Assembly: GCF_028453695.1 (NCBI RefSeq)
Contig: NC_135776.1
Span: 13,586,663-13,650,662 of the forward strand
Length of the DNA stretch: 64,000 nt
Direction: 5' to 3'
Source: Augochlora pura
Lineage: Eukaryota > Arthropoda > Insecta > Hymenoptera > Halictidae
A program made the position numbers and the translations under genes. Shown here one piece after another: positions 24,481 through 38,050 of the stretch. Under the pieces are notes generated by a model, which saw nothing but the letters and a program-made list of their open reading frames with translations, had not been told where the DNA came from and searched no databases. Within the stretch, counting starts at the first letter, position 1, and every line of letters begins with the position of its first letter.

Positions 24481-27400
24481 GTACTATTTTCAGAAGACTA
24501 TTTTCAGTATTCGATAAATTGTCGAATGTAATATAATATAATAATATAGTAATATAATAATACAATACAATAATAATCTACATGTATTATTTATATTAAT
24601 AAGAAAAGGGTGAAAATTTCGACAATAATTATATACAAATTGTCACTTCAGAAAACGTATTATTTGAAAAATAATGTGTGCAGTAATTATACAGGGAAAT
24701 AGCACAGGATGATCAGACACGTCAAACCAACGACCGTTGTGCACACGTTTCCAACGAATTTTTAAATATGATTTTCAGAAAAATCACACTTCACGTGAAA
24801 AATCTGATTGTGCACTCTTACTCATTTTTGCACGTGAAATCGCTTTACGTCTGGTTATTCTGCATGTGCAGTTCCATTGTGTGCATTATCACGTGATGAA
24901 TGGAAAAATGTGGGAATTGCAGAGTTTATTTTTACCTGGAGACTCGTTACCGGAATTATTCATATCACTTTAGAAATGTATGTATAGACTGATGAATATT
25001 ACTCGACTTATTCCAATTATTCAAGACAGTATTTCATACAGTGTATTCATAATTACACAATCTTAAAAAAGATGTACGTAATTCTGAAAGATATATACAG
25101 TGTAAAAAAAATATATAATAAATACACAGCCCTAAATACTGTCTCGAATGGATACCATAAATCGACTAAAATTCGTATACATATAATTAAATAAAATTCT
25201 GATACAATTTCTATCGATCGATTCGCGTCATTCAGATATAATCTCTCAAATATCGTATACTATTCCATGATTCATCTAGTCTACGAAATTGCACTTTACT
25301 AGCCAGATTCAGCCGACACGTTGTCAACAAGGTCACGATCGGACTTCGGCAACGTGTGAACTAAATTCGCCGAGGTTAGCACTATTGTGCTTACTACCTG
25401 AATTCAGCAAACCAATCGTCATCGTCGGACAATGGACGTCCCGTATTTATAGCATTTTTCGAGCCATAAGCCTCTATACAACTGCTACGTGCAATCAAAA
25501 ATATAAAAGCCTTACTTTCGGAAATAAAACGGTACATGGTTTTTGCTACAAATTTCTAGTCTGTGGAATATATTTCAAGGTTTCGTAATACCAGTTCCTG
25601 TTTAGATATTCAGAATCCGATGAAGATTATATCTTAAATGGTGTATGTACCTCAACTTACGTGGAAACGAAGGAAAATTTAGTCCTCGTTAATTAGGGTG
25701 GGGTGCATAACATGCTGCTTGCACTACCACAGATCTATCATGTCCAGCTATGTTAATGAGTCATTAACCCGATGACGACCCACTTCACCGTGTTAGAATG
25801 AACGGGGTTCAATGCGAGGTTGAGCGAGAGTAGGCGGGCGATCGTTACAAGTAAACTTTACCGGCAAAGTATGATCGATTGGTCAATTAATAACATGCGA
25901 CAACGTGTATTCGTTTCGAGAACGAAAGTTACCCCCGCGGTACAATTGATTAAAACCTTATTAAAAGTCGACGAAAAACGTGACTACGTAATATGTTCCT
26001 TATTGAAAAGGAACATCATTATTGTGATTATTATTACTACATTAATATCGCTACGTTTATTTCATATTTATTATAAATTATTATATATTATAGTTCTATT
26101 TATTACGTATTTCATTGTATTATAATATTATTATATTTATTATCCAGTTAGCTGTGTTTGACGAGTTTCAATAAAAAGAGTATTAATAACTGTCCTCAAG
26201 TCTTTAATAAAGCATATAGTATTTAGTCACCTTTCCTGTCAACCTTCGCTAATATTTTAATAAACTGTTTCGCGGGACTGGTTGTTCGTATTCATAATAT
26301 TCTTTTTAATAAATGTCTCCGAGTGAAAGTTTTGTCATTCGTTCCTCTGTTGTACTCATGAATATGTATATTTCCATAAATATGTAAAAGAAATCTTGCA
26401 CATTTTCATTTACGTTAGGATTATTGTATTACAGTCCGAATGAATTTTGGTCTTTATCTCTCCTTTTTAATCTTCATACCTCTATTTCCCTTGTCGCATA
26501 AACTCGGTAACCTATTCTATCCTCAAATATATATTTAAATGCATTAAACGGAAGACGAACGGTTAAAAACTAAAGCGTCTACTATTTTTAATCAATTGAT
26601 AGAATATAAGGTTAGAAAAATGAAAAGTACCAGTGACGTAATTATGAAAGCACAAAGGCACGCACTATCCCTGTTGACGATGGCGCATATACGCCGTAAA
26701 ATTTCACAAAATTGCAATTAAATGAAATTCAACTATGACGTCGCTTCGTCACTGATAGTTCCCGTGGAAATAGAATCAATAACGTAGTTTTCAAAACCGG
26801 TTGCTTTTCTGTTGCTGCACACGGAACCAACGAATTTCGAAAATCAATTTCGTGAAAACGGAACATTGTGCGAGAATATTTCGCAGTTTTTGTTCTTTCC
26901 CTTTTTTCCCGCGAACCAGCGTTCCCTTTTCGATGGAACTTGCTGAGAAATGTACGCACATATAAATAACATTGTTATATATAGTGCGCGTTGCAACACG
27001 AATTGCGACTGCACAACAAACTTTTTGGAATAGACGAGAACAAATTGTGTCGTTACGACACAATTCGTGTAGCGGAAACTTAAAAAATATTGTATAACAA
27101 CCGTGCAAATATTCGATGGGAATACTGGGAAGGAGCACAGTATTTCCAGATATATAATAGATAATATAATAATATAATGTAATAGATAAATTAGAATTAT
27201 TTCAATGCATATACGCGTCAATTTTGCGTCGCAGTATGTACTTCTGTAGCTGTTGCGCAGATTGAACACCAATACACAATCAACAACGCAGTCGCGTCAT
27301 AAACGAAACCATGCGATCAAAGCACAGTGATCAATGAGTTACATTTTTTGTTTCCGCGTTCTCCATGCCATATACACCATGCGTCATCGGTGCAAATTGC

Positions 27401-27780
27401 TCGTGGGGTTGACCCAACCGTTATACATCGAACGCATTAAACTTAAAAAAAAGGCGCAGCATACAAAACGCGTGTCTATTTGTATCCCCACGCTCGACAC
27501 GCGGCGTGTGACACGTGCGTATGCACGGACACATACTGCGAAGAAATATTGCGATAAGGTTTTCATTTATTTTATTCGCCATTCCAATTTCATCGTGACG
27601 TTATCTCTTAACACTTTAGCTAAGAAATTAAACAGTCGGGTTCTAAAACGTTAATAATTACTTCTTCAATACCCTGGGAAATGTTATATATAAATTGACG
27701 ATCTATTATCTTTATTATGATTACTTGTTAATATATTGTCGAATAAAATGGAAATATTGTAAGCCAGAAAAATCGTCTTA
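24481..27780. other. AT-rich non-coding DNA
   Basis: No gene is seen. An AATAT microsatellite occupies about 24525-24600. A TGTTCCTT/AAGGAACA hairpin lies at 25994-26015. A GGCG/CGCC hairpin with a CATATA-type core near 26680 recalls TTAA-element cores. The 142-codon minus frame at 26844-27272 overlaps two other frames and has AT-driven hydrophobicity only. Nested short palindromes (ACACGC/GCGTGT, CGTGC/GCACG) lie near 27495-27530. Confidence 0.5.
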
Positions 27781-27818
27781 GATTCACAGTTGAAATGGCT
27801 TCGAGTGCAAAGGGTTAA
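27781..27818 (-). mobile_element. Right end of TTAA MITE
   Basis: GCTTCGAGTGCAAAGGGTTAA is the inverted counterpart of the 24431 left end. A weak TTAACACTTTAGCT string near 27609 could be the other end, but the match is poor, so I annotate only this end. Confidence 0.5.
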
Positions 27819-27836
27819 TAATTCAATCATTGTTTC

Positions 27837-28020
27837 AATGATTAATTTGAATGATTGATTTGAATGGTTAATTTGAATGGTTAATTTGACTGATTAATTT
27901 GAATGATTAATATGAATGATTAATATGAATGATTAATATGAATGATTAATTTGAATGATTAATTTGAATTAATAATCGAATTCATAATTGAATTAATAAC
28001 TGAATTAATAACTGAATTAC
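27837..28020. repeat. Minisatellite: ten 13-bp then four 12-bp units
   Basis: Ten copies of AATGATTAATTTG or close variants fill 27837-27966, including three consecutive AATGATTAATATG units. The array then continues as four 12-bp units of the AATTAATAACTG type (27967-28014) and a partial unit. No protein frame is maintained because 13 is not a multiple of three. Confidence 0.9.
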
Positions 28021-28744
28021 TAATGCAGCGTATAATATATTCTGCAGCCGCATATTGTTACAAGACGATTTTCTACGCTTCCGTTGCCCGAAGCTGTGTA
28101 AACGATCGAAATCGCTCTGTCACTGTAGAAATGCGACGATTGTCACGAATGAATTTTCAAATGATAATACACAATGTGTGCTCACGTTCTGTTAGCAATT
28201 TCGCTCGCTAGTCTATCTACTTTAAATGACATTTCGTTCATCCATTGCTATTGTGCGCAACAATGCTTGGACTCGGGTCGAAAGCTTCTATTTAGCAGCG
28301 GAATGCCTTGCAATATCGTTTCGCGGAACGCAAAACACAGCATTCCCGTTTAGACGTCGGTGGGCTAATTGCAAAGATATCTGAAAATATTCACTGTTCC
28401 TTCGATGGTGAATTTCTAATCGCGAAAGGAAGCGTTCACGAAACACCACCATAAGCTGAACATATAAGAGTGAAAATTATTCCACAGCATTTCGATACGT
28501 GACGACGTGCTATTAATTTCAATGCTATTCCAACGGGGTATTCTTGTAAATAAATTGTTTGAATTCTCTTAAAATGTTGTAGAACATTCTTGCAAAACGA
28601 TTTGTCCAAGTTTGTAAAAATAACGAAGTTATAAAATATTAAATCATATAGAAAGTAATAAGTGAAGAGCAAATCTGTGAAGACAGTAAAAGAATTTAAT
28701 GATGAAACCATATAAGGCTTGTACAACAGGCTACCAGAAAGTCA
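28021..28744. other. AT-rich non-coding DNA
   Basis: No gene is seen. The frames at 28023-28211 and 28436-28726 are unrecognised and AT-driven. Confidence 0.55.
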
Positions 28745-28828
28745 TCAGAAATTAATAATTAAATTCCTATCTTGTATTTTATTATAAAGTGATATATAAT
28801 TTCAAGGCCTTTAATAACCGGTTCAGGT
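28745..28828 (+). repeat. Dispersed repeat, copy B
   Basis: This block aligns with 1524-1602 in the same orientation (see copy A). Both begin in a GAAATTAATAATTAAATTC string and end at GGTTCAG. The 27-kb separation and loss of similarity outside argue for an interspersed family rather than local duplication. Confidence 0.6.
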
Positions 28829-29379
28829 AGGAAGGAGTAGTTATTTAAAGATAAAAGAAATTTGTATCGAACTTAGCTTCCTTACCATCCATTCAGATCA
28901 TTTTTATTTTTAATAAGGGATCGCAATCTACGTAACATACTAATGACAGTTACAGGAGAAACTTTGAACGCGTTCTTTTTTTTAGTTTCCTAAACGTTTT
29001 ATAATGACCAACAGCAGCTCGTGCGAAGGTTTAGTTCCATGTATCCACACACGCGCAAGCTGCATGTACGTGCGAACGTACGCGGTTATGAAGCTAAATG
29101 ATGGAGTCTTTAACGCGTGAAAATTCTATTACTTCAGCTTGCACGCTATGCGTACCATTATGCTCCCACGAAAGCAATTTCTATTACGTTCTGTTTTAGA
29201 GAGAAACATAACTGGTCCTTAAGGGCTTACATACATCTAGATAGATCTAAGTTAGGCCAGCTAGGGTAGGTCTGCAAAACAATTTCTATTAACATCTACT
29301 GTCAGACAGATAGCAGAGTCGTGTCGCTTGTGTTTCAAACGCAATTTCATCTCAAGAGTAAACTTTACTCGATTCCACG
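28829..29379. other. Non-coding DNA
   Basis: No gene is seen. GTACGT/ACGTAC arms flank a GCGA loop near 29067-29082. Confidence 0.5.
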
Positions 29380-29817
29380 CAGAGGTGGGCAACATTTTAT
29401 ATGATAATAAATATAATGACGGTAATAGTTAAGGAATAACGAATAGATTGTTTCTCGACAGTGTCGAATAAATATTCAATTGAATAATACTTTGTCTAGA
29501 TTCTAATTTATAGAAACATGATTTTATTTTAATAAGAATTCATTCGAATAGGAATTGCAGATATTTATGAAATGATCAACTAGAATAAAAATGATAAATT
29601 TGTTTTTATAGTTAATCGATTCATATTACTTTCTACGATTAACTTTTCCCAAATATTGTATCGGAAAGTTTGTTACTTCTTAAATTTTGTTATTTCTAAT
29701 TCTATCGTTTCCAGTACAACAATATTTAATTTCGTTAATTTAATTGCGATAAATCGAGTAATTAGGCAACGATCGATCGAAATGACTCGAATTTCACGAG
29801 TATATACGCCCACACTG
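29380..29817. mobile_element. Possible hAT-type MITE
   Basis: CAGAGGTGGGCAACATT at 29380 is the form many hAT-superfamily ends take (CAG-x-GGTGGGCAA). About 440 bases on, CGCCCACACTG at 29807-29817 could be a decayed inverted end, with one gap. Convincing 8-bp target duplications are not visible. The interior is AT-rich without an ORF. The left end is better supported than the right. Confidence 0.35.
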
Positions 29818-32277
29818 TACACATAGAACCTTTTTGTACATACTCAAATCAAAGTAGTGGGGATGCAACAGTCGCATCAACTAAGCTCTTGCTTCTGCAG
29901 CAAAATCTGAGCAGCAAAGACTATCATAGTCGTTAGCATCGACGATAATCTATTCGATTCTCTGCTATAATCTGTAATAGTTAAGTAAGTAAAAGTTGCA
30001 CCGAACGAGCATCACACAGAATGGGCGGAGTTCGGATAGCATACAAAACATTTCCCGGATCGTTTGTCTTCTTGCCCTTGTCCTACAGAGTCTGCCCTTC
30101 TACTGTTAACTGTGCTTGGTAAGCCAATACTTCAACGCTGAGCGAAAGTAGTTTCTTCAAGTAGACTTGGACTTATACCAAGTAAGCCTAGAGAGTGTTT
30201 ACGAATATCTCGAAAGTGGAACTTCATCTCGGAGTGGGATTGCAAATTCTGGGAACAACGTTGTCCGAAAATCTGGGTAAATTCGAAAGTGATTCGCATA
30301 GGTGAGACTAACAATCGTGAACAAATATACATCTTTTATAACGAAGTAACGATCGGTAAAAAAAAGTCTACGCACACCTTTTGAAACGCAATTTGAATTT
30401 GTTTTAGATGATAGAAGAATTAGTTTACCGTGCTATTGCTAGTACTCGCAACGATAAAAGAAAATAATACAATCGCGTTTGTTAACCTTTTCATCCGAGC
30501 TTGCAATAAAAATTTAACAATTCGTGTGAATAAAAATAGCGTGGGAAATAAAGAATATACGCTGTTTTGTTCGCGATGCGAAAAGCAATTTGAAGATAAA
30601 GAAACGCGGATTCGCGGGATCCCTCTTTTGAAGTTTATGCAATGGCTCGAGGCTTAGGATGTCTAGGGTTCAGATTATGGAGAATGGTTTTGGTTATTGC
30701 GACGGTTGATGCGCGGAAACGCGTTCCGCAGAAAATTTTACTGTTTTATAGCGTCGGCGAGGTTCAGGGTACAGTCGACTATAAAATCTGTTATTTCAGA
30801 GTCAACGCGGCACGCATAACAGGTATTATCAGCTGCTGGTGTATTGGGAGCACTATAGTATTCTCCGCGCCATCTGCAAATGGTAAAAGCTAACAAAAGA
30901 TAGTTGAAATCAAAGCTGTATCATATTTTCGCGAATGAGGGTGAAAATTTCTTGAATAAAGTCGTGTCTTTTAAACAAAGTTTGCTTCCTTCTTTTTCGA
31001 TAATTTCGTTTGGTATTTTTACTGGTATTTTCTGAAATTAATGCTACAGTTTGAATCATCGAATTTCCACATTGTGTTTTTAGGAAACACATGCGCATCT
31101 AAATACGCTTTACCATTCGACTGAATAGGGACTGATGTGTCATAATCTTCGATATGAGATATCGTAATGTGATGCGACGATCAATGGATTCGTTAAGCGC
31201 ACGTCACACTTGAGCCCAGTATGCCTGCGAGTCATTTCACGAATCACTTTCGCTTTCGCATAGGTACAATAGACGGTAGTTACCGCTTTGTGATCGACTA
31301 CTCACCATTACAATTTCATTTCCTTATTTGTCAGTCATGACACCGTTGATACAGTTATGCATCAGGTAGATTATATGGAGCTAGAGTAGTATATAATAGG
31401 TTTCAATGAAATGAAACGAAGTAATATGGGATGGGAATACTATCTACGATACAGCGACAAGTATTTTAATGACTTTCGTTCAAGATTACAGTTACCAATA
31501 TTTCACGATTGTTGTATATTTTTAGAAAGAGTTAATACAATATATTAGACTAGCTAGACATACTATAGTATAATTTTTAATATACTGGTCACTAGTATAG
31601 CAATATAGTAGTTTCATATTATTTTGAAAAATATTCAGAACGTTCAATATAGATTGAAAATGCAAGGGAAACATAATGGATTCTTATTTAACCACGGATT
31701 CAGTTCTTTCCAACAGCAAGAAGTAGAATAACAGTCGCAGAGTGCTGCGGTAGAAGGAACTCCTGCGAAAGATAAATGTTAATTTGAAACTTTAATCGTA
31801 TTTTCCTCGAAACTATGGCTCTCGACCTTGCACCCCGTAAATCTTCGAAACTCTTCACCCCCTTAACTTGAAATTTCTACTCAATTACATTTGATAAAAG
31901 TATCGGCAATGTAGCGTGCGATCTTTTTAATATCTTAATGTGCGTTCAACTTTAGCAAACTTCCAACGTTAACTATTTTTAATAGAAAAGAAAACGTCGT
32001 ATAAGATTACCTCTAATATTAAGAAACTGGTTTAAAAAACGTATAGAAAATAAGATTATAATTAAAATCCATTATTGCAAGCAGCCGGCACATTTTCCTT
32101 CTTATAAAAAAATAACACTTCCATATTCAGCTGTAGCAAATATTACAATTACAAACTCTTAGACATGTGTACATTATAGATACATCTCTTCGAACATCTT
32201 CTGCACAATAAATGTACGCAAATTTAGCTGTCCATAGATATCGAAAATAAGTAAGAATAGGAAATAGTTATAGAACA
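29818..32277. other. AT-rich non-coding DNA
   Basis: No gene is seen. Consecutive frames at 30430-30657 and 30642-30893 lie in a slightly GC-richer section but show no domain or plausible splice structure. Confidence 0.5.
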
Positions 32278-32523
32278 ACTCAACTCTTTGCACTCGATTG
32301 GCAATTGTGCATCGCCATTGCAAGTAAACTAGGTCACGTTCGAAAATCATTTTTATTTTACCAAATTCTACTAACTTATAACTAATAATCTAAATAATTA
32401 CTAATGCAATAAACATATAAGCTCAACGACATATGTTCCACACGAAACAAATCAAATAAAATTGAAATAATAGTTTCGATCTTGGTTCGGAAGTTAAAGT
32501 AGCTTCGAGTACGAAGGGTTCAT
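32278..32523. mobile_element. Degraded TTAA MITE (about 246 bp)
   Basis: The left end CAACTCTTTGCACTCGAT and the right end CTTCGAGTACGAAGGGTTCA are inverted counterparts of the GCACTCGA-type ends at 24431 and 27818. Both flanking TTAA tetranucleotides have mutated. The interior is AT-rich and non-coding. This is an old copy of the same subfamily. Confidence 0.55.
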
Positions 32524-32539
32524 ATTTTAAAAACCCACA

Positions 32540-33032
32540 TGGTGGGTTGAAACGGTGGACCATAACCCCGCGACTCGACAATATTAATTTCGTCAATAGA
32601 GAACACGTGACTGCGATATGGAGGCCGAAGGGGATGGCAAGGTGGTTGGACAAGTCTCGTTCGTGGCGAACAGTTTTGCAGGAGCTGTACGAGCCGCGCA
32701 GGTTAGAACGACATGTAATAGATCAACCAGTGGCCCAGTACACGGCTACTTCCGGACGAACAACCAACCGCACTGGAGTCTCGCTATATACGCAGAACCT
32801 GAAAGTAACCCTTCCCGGTTTCCGGGTGCAGGACGGCTTGCCCGGCCACGAGGCACCCATTATTGCCCGCTCGACGACGCCCGTGCGACCACGCGCGATT
32901 TATCGCCACGTGTGTTTTATTGGTTTCCCCGTTGGTTGCTGGCATTGACGGCCATTTGGTTTCGAGCCATCATGCTAGATAACACCATAGGGATGAAAAC
33001 CTACCCTCTTTTCTTATTTCGCCGACGCGCAT
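32540..33032. promoter_or_regulatory. CpG-rich island with overlapping stop-poor frames
   Basis: GC and CpG rise sharply immediately after the degraded TTAA element and drop at the next one (33033). Two plus-strand frames of 133 and 145 codons (32547-32948 and 32618-33055) run in different registers over the same bases. That indicates stop-poor composition; neither shows a domain I know, and the second runs into a mobile-element end. It may be regulatory DNA, or an exon of a transcript I cannot resolve. Confidence 0.25.
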
Positions 33033-33075
33033 TTAACCCTTTGCGGCCGTATTAAGTTCATATATTGGTGTCGCG
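33033..33075 (+). mobile_element. Solo left end of TTAA MITE
   Basis: TTAACCCTTTGCGGCCG begins at 33033 and fits the CCCTTT-type left ends elsewhere. No matching right end is visible downstream. Confidence 0.4.
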
Positions 33076-36000
33076 TTCGTCGGAATTAATTATACTTCTA
33101 TATTTATTATTATCGTATTCATTTAATAATATTATTAATATATTTAATATTTTATGTTGAATAGATTTGATCTTAAATCGAATCAAGTTATAATTAACCT
33201 ACGGTTCTTTACTTTATACTTTAGATTCTCATAATTGATAACAGTTGATAACAGTTAAAAAGTTCGTACATTATATACTGCAGTAATAGTCATGCAATAA
33301 TATTTCTATTAATACAGTATGATAATGTTACATGCAAATGAGTCGCTAAGCTGTGTTTGCTATGTCGTTAGAAATATAATAGGCTCCGACATATTTTCAT
33401 TACTTTGTTATACAGAAGCTCTCGAGATAATGATTATGCGACAGCTAGTTCCGATACTCAATCTCGTCTTCTCCTTTTTCTACAACAACCAAAATGTCAG
33501 AGGGAATTCTATTAAATTCGCCATAAGGAATACTTTAGAGAGGATTTCGCACGTCTAACTAGTTTAAGCGAACCGTCACGCGTTGGAACTTTATTCACAG
33601 TCCATGGAGTTGCTTCTCACGGGGATTTAATTAATTAAAGTATATTTAACGGAACAGAAGATTGTAATTTAACGGCGGGTTTGATCGAAAAGATGCGCGA
33701 ACGTCGCTGAGTTCTTATCGACTGAAAGAAAAGAAATATTTTTCCGAACAGAAATCTCTGCAGCAGGAAACAATCCATTCGGTCTAGTCAATGGAGAGGC
33801 TTGAAATAAAGCAGCTAGACAAAAGTGCATTCTCACCCCCTACAAGAAAATTGCATCTGCAAATGTACGCTACGCTAATGCTCACACGTTTCAACAAACG
33901 TATTGTCGTACTCTGTGGCAGCAACGTGTTACATACATTTATAAAAAATTATCGATTATAGAAACGCAAAATATCAGGCCTTGATTAAATTTTCTCCAGA
34001 GGCTCGAATGTAAAAATTTGAAGTGTCTAGCGTAATAATCGCTGCAACATCTATAGAAAAATTCAAGAGTTTCTAATAAGCAATGATCGTCTTAATGACG
34101 TCTCATTTTAGACGTTAAAAAGACGTTCTTGTACTATTCTAGATTTAATTGAATTTTGAGAAAGATATTCTGCATGAAATGTACCGATTATTTTTGTGCA
34201 CAGCTACAGATACTTGCACTTTAAAATACCAATGAATTTTGTATTTTATAACATTTGCTTATAGTTATAGAATATTGGACTGCACGTAGACCCGATAATA
34301 AGCTTATGAATCGATGAGAACGCAGTTAGAAGTCGTGATTAATGCGTCGTTGAACGTTCGAGTTTCAGCAATTACTCGGCAGTGTGACAAATATTCCGCA
34401 GGATATATTGATCCCGTGAACAATTCATCATGCCGGGCCGCTAGAAATCGCTCGAACGTTTCCTTAATTTCGATATTACCCCCGGCCAGATATAATCCCC
34501 TGGAATTTCGCGATAAATAATTTCACGGGAACCAGACTCTTCTGACCCGGATTATCTCTCGAAACAGTCGTTAAAAGCGGACCAACTTCCCTCGAAATCT
34601 CCGCGGGAAGTATCGCCGTCGATGAACCGGCTGCTGACAAGGAATACAAATGGAAAAAACGTGCTGCCTTCTCCGGGTGGGATCGATAAAGGATTCATCG
34701 TCTGTAGTTCGCCAGAAAATATTTTTCCCTCTCCACGCTCACCCGTAGCAATGAAACGTTTGTGCAAATTACGGGAGCCTCGGCGTTTCAATGCAAATTC
34801 TTATTGAATTCTATAATGGAATTGTAATAGTGGTCTAAAGTGGGGGTAGGGTCAACAAGAATAAAGGTTTCTGCGCTCTTTGGATAATGATAACCTTTTT
34901 TAACAATTTTTGACGACTAGCAGGAACGAGTTCGATGGCTATTGCCATTCCTTTCCAGTAATTCTCAATGCCGTGGTCTGTACGTGACATATGATAAAAT
35001 AAAATTATGTGATGAAATCTTATAATTATATAAAATTTCACTATGTGATTGTTATTATATTATTTTATTTTATAAGATATTCAGTAGAGTAGTGATGTCG
35101 ATTACTGTCGCAAGATCAATGTCTCTCGGTTCTTTTTAGGCATAATTAACTCTACATTTATTAACATAATTTTATCACTCTCTTTGACTATTTTTTTACC
35201 CAGAAATACTTAGAGGGCTGATGAAAAGGTTGGCGCGTGCAAAAATGCACCGTGAATGCATGATAAAATAAATTTTAATAAACGATGAAGTAATTGGTGT
35301 TTGATCGATAAATACTCTTCAATGAAAATATGCAAGGTAATTTTTCGTGCATGTGAATTGACTATACACGCGTGCATAGGGTAGCGTCAATGTAAAAGCA
35401 CCGAGAGCATTGTATCGGTCTGGTAAATGCGCATCAACATTCCCCACCCTTTCTTCTTTCCCCGTTTATTCATTCCTATTCGCCTCCCATTTCTTCCTTT
35501 TCTCTCACTCTCCCGTTTCCTTCCTACCATTCCGCCATTAGGCAACCTGCTAATTGCCGTCCCTTACTGTTCCACAATTACACTCAGGCCCCTTTCGCAA
35601 AAGGTAGTGACGTTTACAAATACGCTCTAAAATATTTCACGACTAACAATTGCTTGCGCCGGAAATAGCTTGTTTCCACTGCAGAATGTAGGTCCAGATC
35701 TTAACGTTGCATACAGCAGGAAGAAACTAACTGCCTCGAGAATAATTTAAAACCGCGCATTCATTACAGCCTCGTTCCAACAAATTATTCCGAAACCTGT
35801 CATTCGACATGGGAACACGTGTTTACGTTCGCCGATTCTTTCCTCGTCTGCGTACATATGTAATCGCTATAACTGTGGATCTTTATTTAAAAGAAAATAC
35901 AAATAATATATTATAATAATATAAAATATAACTTGGAAGTTATATAGTGTCTATGATCATTTTAATAGCTCGGAAGTGGTATGTCGATATTGTTAACTGC

Positions 36001-38024
36001 TTTTGTTTATTGTTACTTCTGTTGTGAATACTGTATTCTGGAATCATTATTATTATATTCTATATTATTATTATTATAATTATTACATAATGTAGTAATT
36101 AACTTGAAAGTGATTCAGTGATACAATACATCGAAGTGACCTAGAATACCAATTAAAAATGATACCACGAACGAGTTTAAAGCATCAAAAAATACTACAA
36201 TTGCTTAAATGTGTTAAGAAGCATCTGCATACGATAATACGTGCGAATAACAATATTCCTTCGCCTTTCTTCCAAGTTGGAACGAATGATGTATTCAATT
36301 CGATCGATTTACGTTATTTACTCAGCGCTAGGTTCGTGATATTGATTATCTACACACGCGTATTCGAAGTTTTGTATTGCAAGAACTGCTCGAAGTTCTA
36401 CCTCTAAAACGGATTTCATTCCACTTGGGCATACCACATAACTTAAACATCAAAGGCCAATTGTTAATTCAGGAGATCTCTACAAAGGGTGCAAAGTCTA
36501 CCAGATACTGACGGTATCTCGACTCGAATTCAACAATCCGTGAAGTTACTCTTTGAACCATATATTCCTTGCTTAAGACTGCCATTCTCGATATCTCGTT
36601 CGCACTGAAATTTCAACCATTTATCTGCGATCGAAAAACAGGCTTTCGGTACAATCGCTGTTGTAATCGGCACAATGTGTTTCTAAGCTTTTGTTTCCAT
36701 ATTTATATTGTTAATTTCAGCGGCTTGAATAGGATATTCAGAGGAAATGGAGGAAATACAGCAGAAAGTATAGAAATTATAACCAATGTTAGCACGGCAC
36801 AATAAACGCATACTAAATGTAATTAAGGCAGAGCAATAGTCAGCAACAATGGCACGAACGACAATGCCTCGATTTAACGTTAACATTTATTACAACGTCT
36901 GTTAACCTTACTCTGCACGCATCGAATGTATCGACCACGACGTCGATTATATTCTTTAGTCGACAATATTTCAAATATAAATTCTCAAGATTAAAAAAGA
37001 AGGTCATACTACATCTCCTCCAATTTTCTTTGACTTTACAATGTTTCAACTTCAACGTAGAAAAAACTGCATCGCCTTATCTTATTGCTATCAAAAGTTT
37101 GCACCCCAGAGGTCACTGCAGTGTCCCGCTTACTATCACGTCGGTATTTAAACACTATACTCGCTTTCTGATTGATTTAATAAAATAATTAAATAATTAG
37201 TTACCCTGTTTTTATTTAAAATCGCTTCAACCGCTTAGTTTTTAGCAATAACATAATCGGCTATGTTATTCTCATCAGGTTTGTGTCAAGGCTAAGCTTT
37301 TTTTACTTCTTGAAATTGTTTTCTTATCGCCGACAGTCTTTAATATAATTACAGTATCTTGTTTGCATATTATTTTATAATATCTTGCTCTGCAGTATAT
37401 AGTTTATATTTAGTTTCAACAAACAAGTTTATTGCAAGTTCAAGCAGGAAACAAATTTGTCGGTTTCAACGAGATATAGAAGACGGATTGTTTAATCCGG
37501 TAGACGTACCCTATTTGACTTGAATTTCCCTCAAAATCGTAGTTTCCATTCAGGTCCAAACTGTGTGCACGAAAGAGACGGCAACTTGCAATTTGTGCCA
37601 CCAAACTGGAAATCCACTGCTAAATTTCCAGGCTGCTTCAAATGCATCCTGGCGTTCATAGCTGGGCTTATAACACGGCTCCCTTAGCTATTCGCAGTTC
37701 TTGTTCTTTGATTAGATTCGGGGAAGTTCTTGTAGTTGGTAATTTGAGGCAATGTCATTTACTTACCGTCGAGTTTCGACGAAAAATTTCCATTAGGTAA
37801 TGTAAGTCTTTATTAAAAAATACGGATCAACAGCGCGCGCGCTTCTTCCCTGCCTTTTTCTATTACCGGAATGCCGGCTATACTTTAATCCATTCGCCTG
37901 AAACACCGCGCTAGACTCGTCATTCGTGTTCGTAACTTGTTCGCCAGTTCCGTGATTGAGATTTCTGGTCGTGCCTCGCAGTGTCTCGTTATTCCTATCT
38001 CGCGTCCAATGACTGTGCGATGTG
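33076..38024. other. AT-rich non-coding DNA
   Basis: No gene is seen. There is an ATT microsatellite at 36046-36092. GACGTC-like words at 34090-34130 may be a third, poor copy of the GACGTC repeat. TTTGCACCCCAGAGGTCAC near 37098 resembles the interior of GCACTCGA-type TTAA ends but its terminus is lost. The patch 34540-34800 is GC-richer, with frames on both strands and no domain. A CGCGCGCGC run lies at about 37832. Confidence 0.5.
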
Positions 38025-38050
38025 TTAACCCTTCGTAATCCAATTTTCTT
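38025..38050 (+). mobile_element. Solo left end of TTAA MITE
   Basis: TTAACCCTTCGTAATCC starts here. It resembles TTAA/CCCTT ends but the partner end is absent, and the interior sequence does not match the other subfamilies closely. Confidence 0.3.

Noticed and set aside
26844..27272. 142-codon minus-strand frame, hydrophobic
   Set aside because: The hydrophobicity comes from AT-rich codons, two other frames overlap it in different registers, and no domain or conserved motif is visible.
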